38,593 nt of DNA from Sedimentisphaerales bacterium (GTDB taxonomy: Bacteria; Planctomycetota; Phycisphaerae; Sedimentisphaerales; Anaerobacaceae): assembly GCA_016936075.1 (NCBI GenBank), contig JAFGPS010000040.1:1-38593 (forward strand), in the 5' to 3' direction. The notes under the pieces were generated by a model. It searched no databases. It was not told the origin of the DNA and saw only the letters and a list, made by a program, of their open reading frames with translations. The translations under genes were made by a program, and so were the position numbers. Positions 31,905-38,593 of this stretch are shown here, piece by piece. Numbering within the stretch: the first letter of the stretch is position 1; each line of letters opens with the position of its first letter.

Positions 31905-33179
31905 ACGAATCTCACCCTGCACTATAGTTTTCTCAACTTTGCCTTTAACTTTCCAGCCGTGATACGGGCAGTTTTTGCTTTTCGAGACAAAAGTATTTAT
32001 ATCAATCTTGTATTTAGTTTCAGGATTTATTATCGCAATATCCGCCTGCTTGCCAATTCCAAGCGTTCCTTTATCTATTCCGATTACCTTTGCGGGTTTA
32101 TCAGTCAATAAACTGATAAGCCGCGGCCAATCCAGAATCCCCGGTTCTATAAGCGCTTTTACAAAAAGTGCCAACGCACATTCCAGGCCAACAATTCCAA
32201 ACGGAGCAGTTAGAAATTCAAGTTCCTTCTCGCTTTGCAAGTGCGGTGCATGGTCAGTAACAAGAGCGTCAACAAGACCATCAGCAATAGCCTGCTTGAG
32301 GGCTTCGGCATCTTTCTTCGTTCGCAAAGGCGGATTCATTTTATAATTAGTATCATATTCAGAGCAATTCTCTTCAGTTAAAAGTAAATGGTGCGGCGTA
32401 ACTTCACACGTGACCGGCAAAGAATCCTTTTTCGCCACCCTTATCAACTCGACAGAACCAGCGGTAGAAATATGTTGGGCATGATAGCGAACTTTCTGTT
32501 CGGGAAGTTTTTTAACAAGCTGAATGTCACGCCATAGCATAGCTTCTTCAGCAAGAGGGTCCATCCCGGGAAGACCAAGAATCGTAGAATAATAACCGGC
32601 GTTCATAACCCCGTTTCCGGCGATTCTGTCATCCTGACAATGCTGGGCAATAAAAACGTTAAACATACTCGCATATTTCAAAGCACGAAGCATTACAGAA
32701 GGGTCCTGTACGCCGTGACCATCATCGGTAAATCCTACCGCACCAGCTTCGGACATAAATCCCATTTCAGCAAGTTCCACACCCTCAAGTCCTTTTGTTA
32801 TCGCACCCATTGTATAAACATGAGTTTTTCTCGCCTGTCTTGCCTTGCGATGAACATACTCTACATCAGTTTCTGTTTCTATAACAGGTTTTGTGTTTGG
32901 CATACAGACAACAGAAGTGTATCCTGCCGCTACCGCCGCGGCTGAGCCGCTCGCGATTGTTTCTTCTTCTTCATCACCCGGTTCGCGGAAATGCACATGA
33001 ATATCTATCAGGCCGGGAGTTACAAGTTTACCTGTCGCGTCTATGACATTTGGAACTTGTTTCTCGATCTTGCCCACTTCAGCGATTTTCCCGTCAGCGA
33101 TAAGGACATCACATACTTTGTCAATATTATTTGCAGGATCAATCACCCTGCCATTTTTTATTAATAATTCGGTATCCAT
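31893..33179 (-). CDS. pyrC: Dihydroorotase
   Basis: Dihydroorotase catalyses the third step of UMP synthesis, cyclising carbamoyl aspartate. The 428-residue enzyme is of the long (class I) type: metal-binding DIHVHFREPG near residue 57, MPNTKP, the histidine regions AQHCQDD and ARYHAQHIS-like (VRYHAQHIS), and TDHAPH. I use ATG 33179, preceded by GGAAG at normal spacing, rather than the in-frame TTG at 33197. It follows the S41 peptidase gene by 34 bases in the pyr operon. Its last codons fall within a heptamer repeat array. Confidence 0.95.
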   Translation of the reverse strand: MDTELLIKNGRVIDPANNIDKVCDVLIADGKIAEVGKIEKQVPNVIDATGKLVTPGLIDIHVHFREPGDEEEETIASGSAAAVAAGYTSVVCMPNTKPVIETETDVEYVHRKARQARKTHVYTMGAITKGLEGVELAEMGFMSEAGAVGFTDDGHGVQDPSVMLRALKYASMFNVFIAQHCQDDRIAGNGVMNAGYYSTILGLPGMDPLAEEAMLWRDIQLVKKLPEQKVRYHAQHISTAGSVELIRVAKKDSLPVTCEVTPHHLLLTEENCSEYDTNYKMNPPLRTKKDAEALKQAIADGLVDALVTDHAPHLQSEKELEFLTAPFGIVGLECALALFVKALIEPGILDWPRLISLLTDKPAKVIGIDKGTLGIGKQADIAIINPETKYKIDINTFVSKSKNCPYHGWKVKGKVEKTIVQGEIRYAS

Positions 33180-33213
33180 AGTTTTATTCTTCCACAAGCA
33201 GTAAATCCGTTTA

Positions 33214-35481
33214 TTATTCCTTTGCTTTTTCTATAAGATATTTCCTCGCAGTTTCCAGTACAGTATCAAGTGCTTTTGTAAGGTCAATTGCACTCTGAAC
33301 TACAGGGACATCCGGTACAACTCCGATATGTTCTATTGGCCTGTCAAGCGAACCAGTATATGCTTTAACTGAAAACCGCACCTTATATAAACCATTTTTT
33401 AACTCATATGTTGTTTTACGAGAAGATGCGCCGGCGGTAGCTGAACCAAATAGCGTTGCCCTTTTTGTCGCGACAAACCACGAAGCCCAACCTTCACCTG
33501 CACTGATACATCGACTATCAATCAAAAGTGCCATCGGGCCTTTGAATCGCGGCCTTTCAGACTCTTCAGAATCTTTATCCAAAGCAAAGTTCAAAAATGC
33601 CTTGCTCGAATCGAATCCCCCGCCGCTATTTCCTCGTACGTCAATTATGATACCTTTTGCTTTTGTCAATTCATCCACCGCTTTATCAAGCAAAGTAATC
33701 AGGTTATCACCAATTCGCCGGACATAAATATAACCAATGTCACCTTCCAGCATTTTCCATGTTACTTCACCTGAATCAGCTATTCCATCTTTCGGAACTG
33801 GCAAACGCGGTAAATAGCGTACTTTATATGTAGCCGGAAGTTCAACTTTCTTTACATTACCCTTGAAGTCAAATAATTCAAGTTTTACGATAGAACCTTG
33901 TTCATTCTGACGAAGGAAAAACTGGTATGCATGATATCGCAGATAACGCTCACTTGAATACCCAACATACTTTTTATACAACTGCATTGTATCAGCGATT
34001 ACTTCTTCTGCGTCTTTTCCATTGACACTTTTTACAACCATGCCGATTTTAATTCCGGCCTTTTCAGCAGTTCCATTTTTATCAACATAATAAACTACAG
34101 GCCGGCCTTTATCATCTTCAATACAAGCAAATCCCGGGTCATATTGAGGAAAAGATATTTCAGGAAGCTTTGCCGTACCCTCTTGCAAATTCGCATGACT
34201 ATCTTCAAGTCTTGCGACTAATTCCAAACACAACAAGCCAAATTCCTCGTCGTTAGTGACTTTTTCAATTCGAGGCAAGAATTCCTGCCCAACTTCTTTC
34301 CAGTCAATTCCCTTCATTTCAAAACAAGGATAATGCTTAGCTAAAACATTATACAAATCTATAAAAGATTCCTTATAAGTTCCCTTCTCAGCCATGCCCA
34401 TTACAACTTTTGCTTCTTCTGCGGCTCTTGCACGCTTAGCCTGTTCTTCTCTTTGCTGGGTATACTGCTGAAGCTGAATGTAATAAACAGAAGCAACAAC
34501 GTCTCCAATAGTTGTTTTAAGTCCGCTTGGAAGTTCGACTTCTTCTTTCAGATGAGGACTGACTGCTGACATCATGCCGAATAATCCAGATTCAGCTTTC
34601 AAGCCTATTTTGTTATATATATCCAAAATAAAATTTACATCATCTGAAGCAATTTCTTTAACTTCATTAAATACCGGAAGCAACTCCTCCGGCGGGTCAT
34701 GTCGGCTGTTAGACCAACCATTCACAAATGGAATATATTCCAACTTTGTCGTTGAATTCGCTTTAATCTCCACTTGCCCATTCAACCAGCCGGGAATACT
34801 ATCAGCAGCGAACATGGCTATATATAGTTTGCCTTCAGGTAAACCCAGCACAGTTGTTTTGCCGTATGGCATTCTATTACCACCTATCATATTCTGTACA
34901 AAGTTACCTCCCCAGCCGGCAAAACCAAGAATCGGATCAGCTCTGGTAGGTGATGTACTCATAACAAGCAGAGTTTCACTGTTAGGCAAATCCTCGTCAA
35001 TTCGTAATCCTCCTGTTCCCAATGGGTGAATCTCTGTATTAGTTATTTGCCCTTCTTCTACTACAATTTTTTCTGCGACACCATTTAATTCTATTACCTC
35101 GCCGTTCTTTTCGAAAATATCCGTTATCTCTTTCGCATCTTTCCAGATTTGTGCTACAAGACGATATTCACCTGCCGGGATATTTTCAAAAACAAATTCC
35201 CCCAATTCGTTCGATACGGCAAATACAAGACCTTTTTGGCCTCCAACAAAAGCTTCTGATAATAAAGCAAATGTTCCTGTGCAAATCGGGGAGCCTGTTT
35301 TCTGGTCACATAAAATTACAACAGAACCTGCAACAGGTTTATCCCGTGCATCAAGAACCTTTCCTTGAATTCGTGCATTATGAGCGGCATCACCTTCCTG
35401 TGCATGAAGTGCGATATTTAAATAGTATGGCTGTAAGAGAATGAGAATCAGGAACGCGGATATAAATATTCGCTTTTTCAT
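33214..35481 (-). CDS. Exported S41-family peptidase with CarboxypepD-like and PDZ domains, inside the pyr operon
   Basis: This 755-residue protein has a signal peptide (about 1-28, LILILLQPYYLNIALHAQ) and a beta-sandwich regulatory domain (about 35-150, IQGKVLDARDKPVAGSVVIL ending GEFVFENIPAGEYRLVA). A linker with a helical region follows, then a PDZ-like segment (YVDKNGTAEKAGIKIGMVVK) and the S41 core with IIDVRGNSGGGFD. The nucleophile is S660 in SRCISAGEGW. The pattern SAGE and GSATAGASS matches the tricorn/IRBP-like branch rather than the Ser-Lys tail-specific proteases. The ATG overlaps the pyrB stop by four bases (ATGA), so translation is coupled to pyrB. A secreted or periplasmic protease has no known place in pyrimidine synthesis; a bystander role is possible. 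Confidence 0.85.
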   Translation of the reverse strand: MKKRIFISAFLILILLQPYYLNIALHAQEGDAAHNARIQGKVLDARDKPVAGSVVILCDQKTGSPICTGTFALLSEAFVGGQKGLVFAVSNELGEFVFENIPAGEYRLVAQIWKDAKEITDIFEKNGEVIELNGVAEKIVVEEGQITNTEIHPLGTGGLRIDEDLPNSETLLVMSTSPTRADPILGFAGWGGNFVQNMIGGNRMPYGKTTVLGLPEGKLYIAMFAADSIPGWLNGQVEIKANSTTKLEYIPFVNGWSNSRHDPPEELLPVFNEVKEIASDDVNFILDIYNKIGLKAESGLFGMMSAVSPHLKEEVELPSGLKTTIGDVVASVYYIQLQQYTQQREEQAKRARAAEEAKVVMGMAEKGTYKESFIDLYNVLAKHYPCFEMKGIDWKEVGQEFLPRIEKVTNDEEFGLLCLELVARLEDSHANLQEGTAKLPEISFPQYDPGFACIEDDKGRPVVYYVDKNGTAEKAGIKIGMVVKSVNGKDAEEVIADTMQLYKKYVGYSSERYLRYHAYQFFLRQNEQGSIVKLELFDFKGNVKKVELPATYKVRYLPRLPVPKDGIADSGEVTWKMLEGDIGYIYVRRIGDNLITLLDKAVDELTKAKGIIIDVRGNSGGGFDSSKAFLNFALDKDSEESERPRFKGPMALLIDSRCISAGEGWASWFVATKRATLFGSATAGASSRKTTYELKNGLYKVRFSVKAYTGSLDRPIEHIGVVPDVPVVQSAIDLTKALDTVLETARKYLIEKAKE

Positions 35482-36443
35482 TTTTCCTTTGTCACCATTG
35501 CTGCCTGGTTTACAAGAAATAATACGGCCATTCTTACGGCTAATCCGTTTTTAACCTGTTCGAGAATCACACTGTTTTTTCCGTCTGCTACTTCGCTTTC
35601 CATTTCCAGCCCCCTGTTAATCGGTCCCGGATGCATTACCAAAATATCAGGCTTGGCTTTTTGCATACGTTCGACTGTCAAGCCGAAATAACGTGAGTAT
35701 TCTCGTATCGAGGGGAATGGATTGCCGCCAAGTCTTTCGAACTGAATACGGAGCATATTAATCACATCAACTTTTTCTATCACTTCATCAAGTGAGTAAC
35801 TTACTTTGACCGGCAGCTTGCTAACCTGTGAAGGCATAAGTGTCGGAGGCCCGACAAATGTCACTTCTGCTCCGAGCTTTGTCATTGCCCACATATCACT
35901 GCGAGCAACTCTCGAATGAGCAATGTCACCCACGATAGCAATCTTGAGACCTTCAAGAGAACCTCTTATCTTGCGAATTGTATAGACATCGAGAAGTCCC
36001 TGTGTCGGATGCTCGCAAAAACCATCACCTGCGTTTACGACGGCCGCCTGTATGTTCCTGCTCAAAAACCTCGCCGCTCCGCCAGCGTTGTGCCGAATCA
36101 CTACAATATCAATTCCCATTGCTTCGAGATTTCTTGCCGTATCAAGAAGAGTTTCGCCTTTGCTTACAGAACTGCTTTTTTGAGTAAACTCAATAACATC
36201 TGCGCTTAACCTGTTCGCGGCCAAAGTAAAACTGTTTCTCGTACGAGTGCTATCCTCGAAGAACAGGTTCACAACAACCTTGCCGCGTAAAGGCGGTGCT
36301 TTCTTAACAGACCTCGTACTGACCTGCTCGAATCCGGTTGCCGTATCGAGAATATATGTAATCTCTTCGGCACTTAACTCTCTTAATCCAAGCAAGTGCT
36401 TGCGATTCCAATTAAATTGTTTTGTTTTTCTCATAAAAGCCAT
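35478..36443 (-). CDS. pyrB: Aspartate carbamoyltransferase catalytic subunit
   Basis: PyrB joins carbamoyl phosphate and aspartate, the committed step of pyrimidine synthesis. The 321-residue protein has the carbamoyl-phosphate motif FFEDSTRTRNSF (about residue 57), a HNAGGAARFL segment, HPTQGLLD and the aspartate-binding HPGPINRG near 270. It follows pyrR by 16 bases and overlaps the S41 peptidase start by 4 bases. No regulatory subunit gene (pyrI) is visible in the window. Confidence 0.96.
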   Translation of the reverse strand: MAFMRKTKQFNWNRKHLLGLRELSAEEITYILDTATGFEQVSTRSVKKAPPLRGKVVVNLFFEDSTRTRNSFTLAANRLSADVIEFTQKSSSVSKGETLLDTARNLEAMGIDIVVIRHNAGGAARFLSRNIQAAVVNAGDGFCEHPTQGLLDVYTIRKIRGSLEGLKIAIVGDIAHSRVARSDMWAMTKLGAEVTFVGPPTLMPSQVSKLPVKVSYSLDEVIEKVDVINMLRIQFERLGGNPFPSIREYSRYFGLTVERMQKAKPDILVMHPGPINRGLEMESEVADGKNSVILEQVKNGLAVRMAVLFLVNQAAMVTKEK

Positions 36444-36459
36444 CTTTGTCTAAACATCC

Positions 36460-36993
36460 TTATTTAATGACGACTTCATCTTTACCATCTGATTCTACAA
36501 GATGAACATACACAATTTCATCCGGTTCTGCGTCTGCCGTGAAGCCTACATAATCAGCCTGTATCGGAAATTCACGCCCATTTCTATCAATAAGCACAGC
36601 AAGCCTTATCGCCTGCGGCCTGCCCAAATCTATTAAAGCGGTCATTGCCGCACGAGCCGACCTTCCTGTATGCAAAACATCGTCGACAAGTATTATTATT
36701 TTATTGTCAATATTAAAACCGATTTCCGTCGTGCGTACATCAGGTTGAGAAGAATTCTGAGGCAGATTCAGGTCGTCACGGTATAACGTTATATCAAGCG
36801 TGCCACAGGGAACTTCTTTTTTCAGTTTCTTCGAGAGTATTGACGCGAGTCTCTGCGCCAGTACTTCTCCCCTGCTGCGAATCCCTATTACGGCTATTTC
36901 CTGACCGGCGGGAATCTTACTAATGATATCATTTGTTAAATGCCTGAGAATATCGATTATCTGTTCAGAATCCAGAATAACTTTCATTGTCAT
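36460..36993 (-). CDS. pyrR: Pyrimidine operon regulator / uracil phosphoribosyltransferase PyrR
   Basis: The 177-residue protein has the type I phosphoribosyltransferase fold with the PRPP loop ILVDDVLHTGRSARAAM (about residues 93-110), and an IGIRSRGEVLAQRL segment typical of PyrR. In Firmicutes PyrR binds pyr mRNA and causes attenuation; elsewhere it may work on translation or only as an enzyme. ATG 36993, with AAGG six bases ahead, opens the operon pyrR-pyrB-S41-pyrC-NYN. The predicted leader is only about 30 bases, too short for a classical attenuator ahead of pyrR. Confidence 0.94.
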   Translation of the reverse strand: MTMKVILDSEQIIDILRHLTNDIISKIPAGQEIAVIGIRSRGEVLAQRLASILSKKLKKEVPCGTLDITLYRDDLNLPQNSSQPDVRTTEIGFNIDNKIIILVDDVLHTGRSARAAMTALIDLGRPQAIRLAVLIDRNGREFPIQADYVGFTADAEPDEIVYVHLVESDGKDEVVIK

Positions 36994-37031
36994 ATCATAC
37001 CTTAATAATAATACCCCTTAATATTTTCAGG

Positions 37032-37060
37032 AGTATAACATCTCCGGCCAAGAAAGGCAA
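37032..37060 (-). promoter_or_regulatory. Promoter of the pyr operon
   Basis: On the minus strand TTGCCT (37055-37060) and TATACT (37032-37037) are 17 bases apart, a strong sigma70-like match. The expected start is near 37025. Confidence 0.6.
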
Positions 37061-37359
37061 GTTTTATCAAAAACTTCTTTTTTTGCGTCTCATGGGCAAA
37101 AGGGAGTGTATACCATTTTAAAAACAGAGTAAGTAAAGAATTAACTTGATATAACTTTCTTACTGATATACCATCATATCTTAGTGAAAAAATGCGGCGT
37201 ATTTTAAAATGAGAAACAATTATCTTTGATGAGGCAAGAGCAAAGACAGGAAGACCAATGAAGAAAAAAATGGAAAATAAATCAGTATGGTATCTGCAGA
37301 TTATTCTGACACCTTTAAATTCTCTCAAATATAAAAAATTGTTAAAGAAGGAGAATAAT
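37061..37359. other. AT-rich gap between the pyr promoter and the last large gene
   Basis: About 300 AT-rich bases. A weak promoter-like pair for the rightward gene (TTGATA 37146, TATACC 37167, only 15 bases apart) is the only candidate element. An in-frame upstream ATG at 37258 lacks a ribosome-binding site, and I judge the stretch non-coding. Confidence 0.45.
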
Positions 37360-38349
37360 ATGTATAGAAGTAAATACTTTGGAGTGTTGTTGGTTCTGTT
37401 TTTTATTCAGGTAGGATTCAAAACGGCTTTATTAAAAGCTAATGAAGAACAAATATCATTGTCTGAGGAAGATAAACAAGTACTGCAGAGCGACAATAAA
37501 GAAAAAATAATTGAGCATCTGGATAAGAAATGGGAAGCTTATGCATTGAAACCAAATCAAATCAAAGAAATAGATAAAAAGAAACTAATCCTTCTTAATA
37601 AAACAGCTGCTAAAAATCCTAACAAAGATGTCAGACTGCATGCATATATGCGACTTGCTGTATTTGATGATAAAGAAGCTTTGAGAGATGTGCTAACAGA
37701 GTATTTGGAAGATATTAATAATTTATCTTATACAGGATACTATCAAGGTATTCTTTTGTCTTTTTTAAGAAACAATAAAATCGAACTTAAAGATGATATT
37801 GAAAAAACCGACAATAACAAGTTTCGGGATTCTCTGATTTTATTGTCAATGCAGACAAATAAGTACGATAATATTAATTCAAATATTATTTATGATTCCA
37901 TTGTACGTAATATGAATTCAGAGCAGACGTACAAATATGCTCAAGCTGGAATCCATGTATTAGCAGAGAGGAATGATGAAAGAATACATTCACTAATTAA
38001 AACATTTCAAAAAAGTGATATTAAAGTGATATCCCGAGGCAAAGAGATATATCCACTCCGCAGAGCTGCACAAATAGCAGTAAAAACGTTGGAATTTACT
38101 GCCGCAGATGACAAGGTTTCAGCGATTAGAAATATGATGAAAAAAATGAAAAAGGGACGAGATGATGATGAAATTGTCTTGTTTTTTCGATGTTCAAGGT
38201 ATATCAGAAAACATAGAATGAAAGAGTTGTTGCCAGATTTGAAGAAATTAAATGAAGATCCTGCTCTTTCGGATACTTTTAAAAGCACCGTAAATGGATG
38301 TATTCTCTATTTGGAGGATCCAGTTACGTATGAAAGACTGGGAATGTAA
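37360..38349 (+). CDS. Exported protein of unknown function, all-helical, possibly HEAT-like
   Basis: AAGGAG lies just upstream of ATG 37360, and from there the protein (329 residues) begins with a clean signal peptide (MYRSKYFGVLLVLFFIQVGF, cleavage around residue 27). The earlier in-frame ATG at 37258 would bury this signal, so I reject it. The mature part is rich in Lys, Asp, Asn and Ile and seems built of short helices; segments such as DVRLHAYMRLAVFDDKEAL and YPLRRAAQIAVKTLEF resemble HEAT-type repeats. No catalytic motif is visible and no family is recognised. It stands alone, diverging from the pyr operon. A role in protein-protein contact in the periplasm is a guess. Confidence 0.7.
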   Translation: MYRSKYFGVLLVLFFIQVGFKTALLKANEEQISLSEEDKQVLQSDNKEKIIEHLDKKWEAYALKPNQIKEIDKKKLILLNKTAAKNPNKDVRLHAYMRLAVFDDKEALRDVLTEYLEDINNLSYTGYYQGILLSFLRNNKIELKDDIEKTDNNKFRDSLILLSMQTNKYDNINSNIIYDSIVRNMNSEQTYKYAQAGIHVLAERNDERIHSLIKTFQKSDIKVISRGKEIYPLRRAAQIAVKTLEFTAADDKVSAIRNMMKKMKKGRDDDEIVLFFRCSRYIRKHRMKELLPDLKKLNEDPALSDTFKSTVNGCILYLEDPVTYERLGM

Positions 38350-38418
38350 TATATAATCAGCAGTAATTGAGGTAGTGGATATACCTGGACATTTTTAGGT
38401 TTTATTGCAATATTCATC

Positions 38419-38541
38419 ATGAAAACAAGTGAAATAGAAGCATGGGTTTTTCAAATAGTTGACCAGGTTGATAATCATCAGCCGAGAAATTTAAAGGTGT
38501 CAGGAACAATAGTGTTCGGCACTGCATTTGCTCTTTGTTAA
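38419..38541 (+). CDS. 40-codon ORF, possibly a truncated gene start
   Basis: ATG 38419 opens a 40-residue frame. The first half (MKTSEIEAWVFQIVDQVDNH) looks like a helical N-terminus of a larger cytoplasmic protein. The second half is short and hydrophobic and ends quickly. No ribosome-binding site is evident. It may be the remnant of a truncated gene. The remaining sequence to the window edge shows no feature I can name. Confidence 0.25.
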   Translation: MKTSEIEAWVFQIVDQVDNHQPRNLKVSGTIVFGTAFALC

Positions 38542-38593
38542 TTTAATATAGCGTTCATGTAAACGCAATTGTTTTTATAACATCAGGCCGCTA

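Noticed and set aside
36993..37032. PyrR-dependent attenuator or riboswitch in the pyr leader
   Set aside because: The leader is about 30 bases and shows no hairpin with a T-run.
37002..37328. 108-codon minus-strand frame upstream of pyrR
   Set aside because: It covers the predicted pyr promoter, has no ribosome-binding site, an odd composition with scattered Cys/Phe/Tyr, and overlaps only intergenic sequence. Probably chance.

Overview
The window looks like chromosomal DNA of an AT-rich, probably anaerobic, didermic bacterium. The best guess is the Phycisphaerae side of the Planctomycetota (Sedimentisphaerales-like). This rests on a single-chain pyruvate:ferredoxin oxidoreductase, outer-membrane and tripartite efflux proteins, and an ECF sigma gene overlapping a membrane protein of a type I associate with planctomycetes. 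The taxonomic call is inference from gene content; no rRNA is present.

Layout. (1) Positions 1-2900 look like the right end of an integrated element. It holds a broken Hsp70 fragment, a 28-residue membrane peptide, a membrane protein with a probable frameshift, an excisionase-like HTH protein and an intact tyrosine integrase. It stops at the 3' end of a tRNA-Lys(CTT) gene. (2) 3.0-12.1 kb, plus strand: a secreted ten-repeat beta-propeller protein, proS, a DUF4416 protein and a GT-C-like glycosyltransferase, then a WecA/TagO-type phosphosugar transferase overlapping an O-antigen-ligase/polymerase-like protein with a C-terminal repeat region. (3) 12.2-18.2 kb: yebC faces away from rpmF-plsX-fabH-fabD. 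These are followed by an ECF sigma factor and its candidate anti-sigma partner. (4) 18.2-25.3 kb, minus strand: a small protein behind a 19-codon overlapping leader, rsgA, an alpha/beta hydrolase, and nifJ followed by a lipoprotein gene. (5) 25.8-31.2 kb, plus strand: a five-gene efflux operon (TetR regulator, NodT-type outer-membrane factor, MacA-like adaptor, MacB-like ATPase and separate permease). (6) 31.4-37.0 kb, minus strand: a pyrimidine operon, pyrR-pyrB-(S41 peptidase)-pyrC-NYN protein, with a strong promoter close to pyrR. (7) The right end carries an exported protein of unknown function and a short ORF.

How the genes work together. plsX/fabH/fabD start fatty-acid and phospholipid synthesis. 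The 7.0-12.1 kb genes would assemble a lipid-linked surface glycan. pyrR/B/C make and regulate UMP precursors. nifJ links pyruvate to reduced ferredoxin. The efflux operon should export a drug or other toxic small molecule under control of its own TetR.

Most of the window is ordinary chromosome, and I see no clear new defence or biosynthetic system. The points most worth a second look are the secreted S41 peptidase translationally coupled inside the pyr operon, the decaying tRNA-Lys island, the 19-codon coupled leader, the apparent AUA start of the WecA-like gene, and heptamer repeats between pyrC and the NYN gene.
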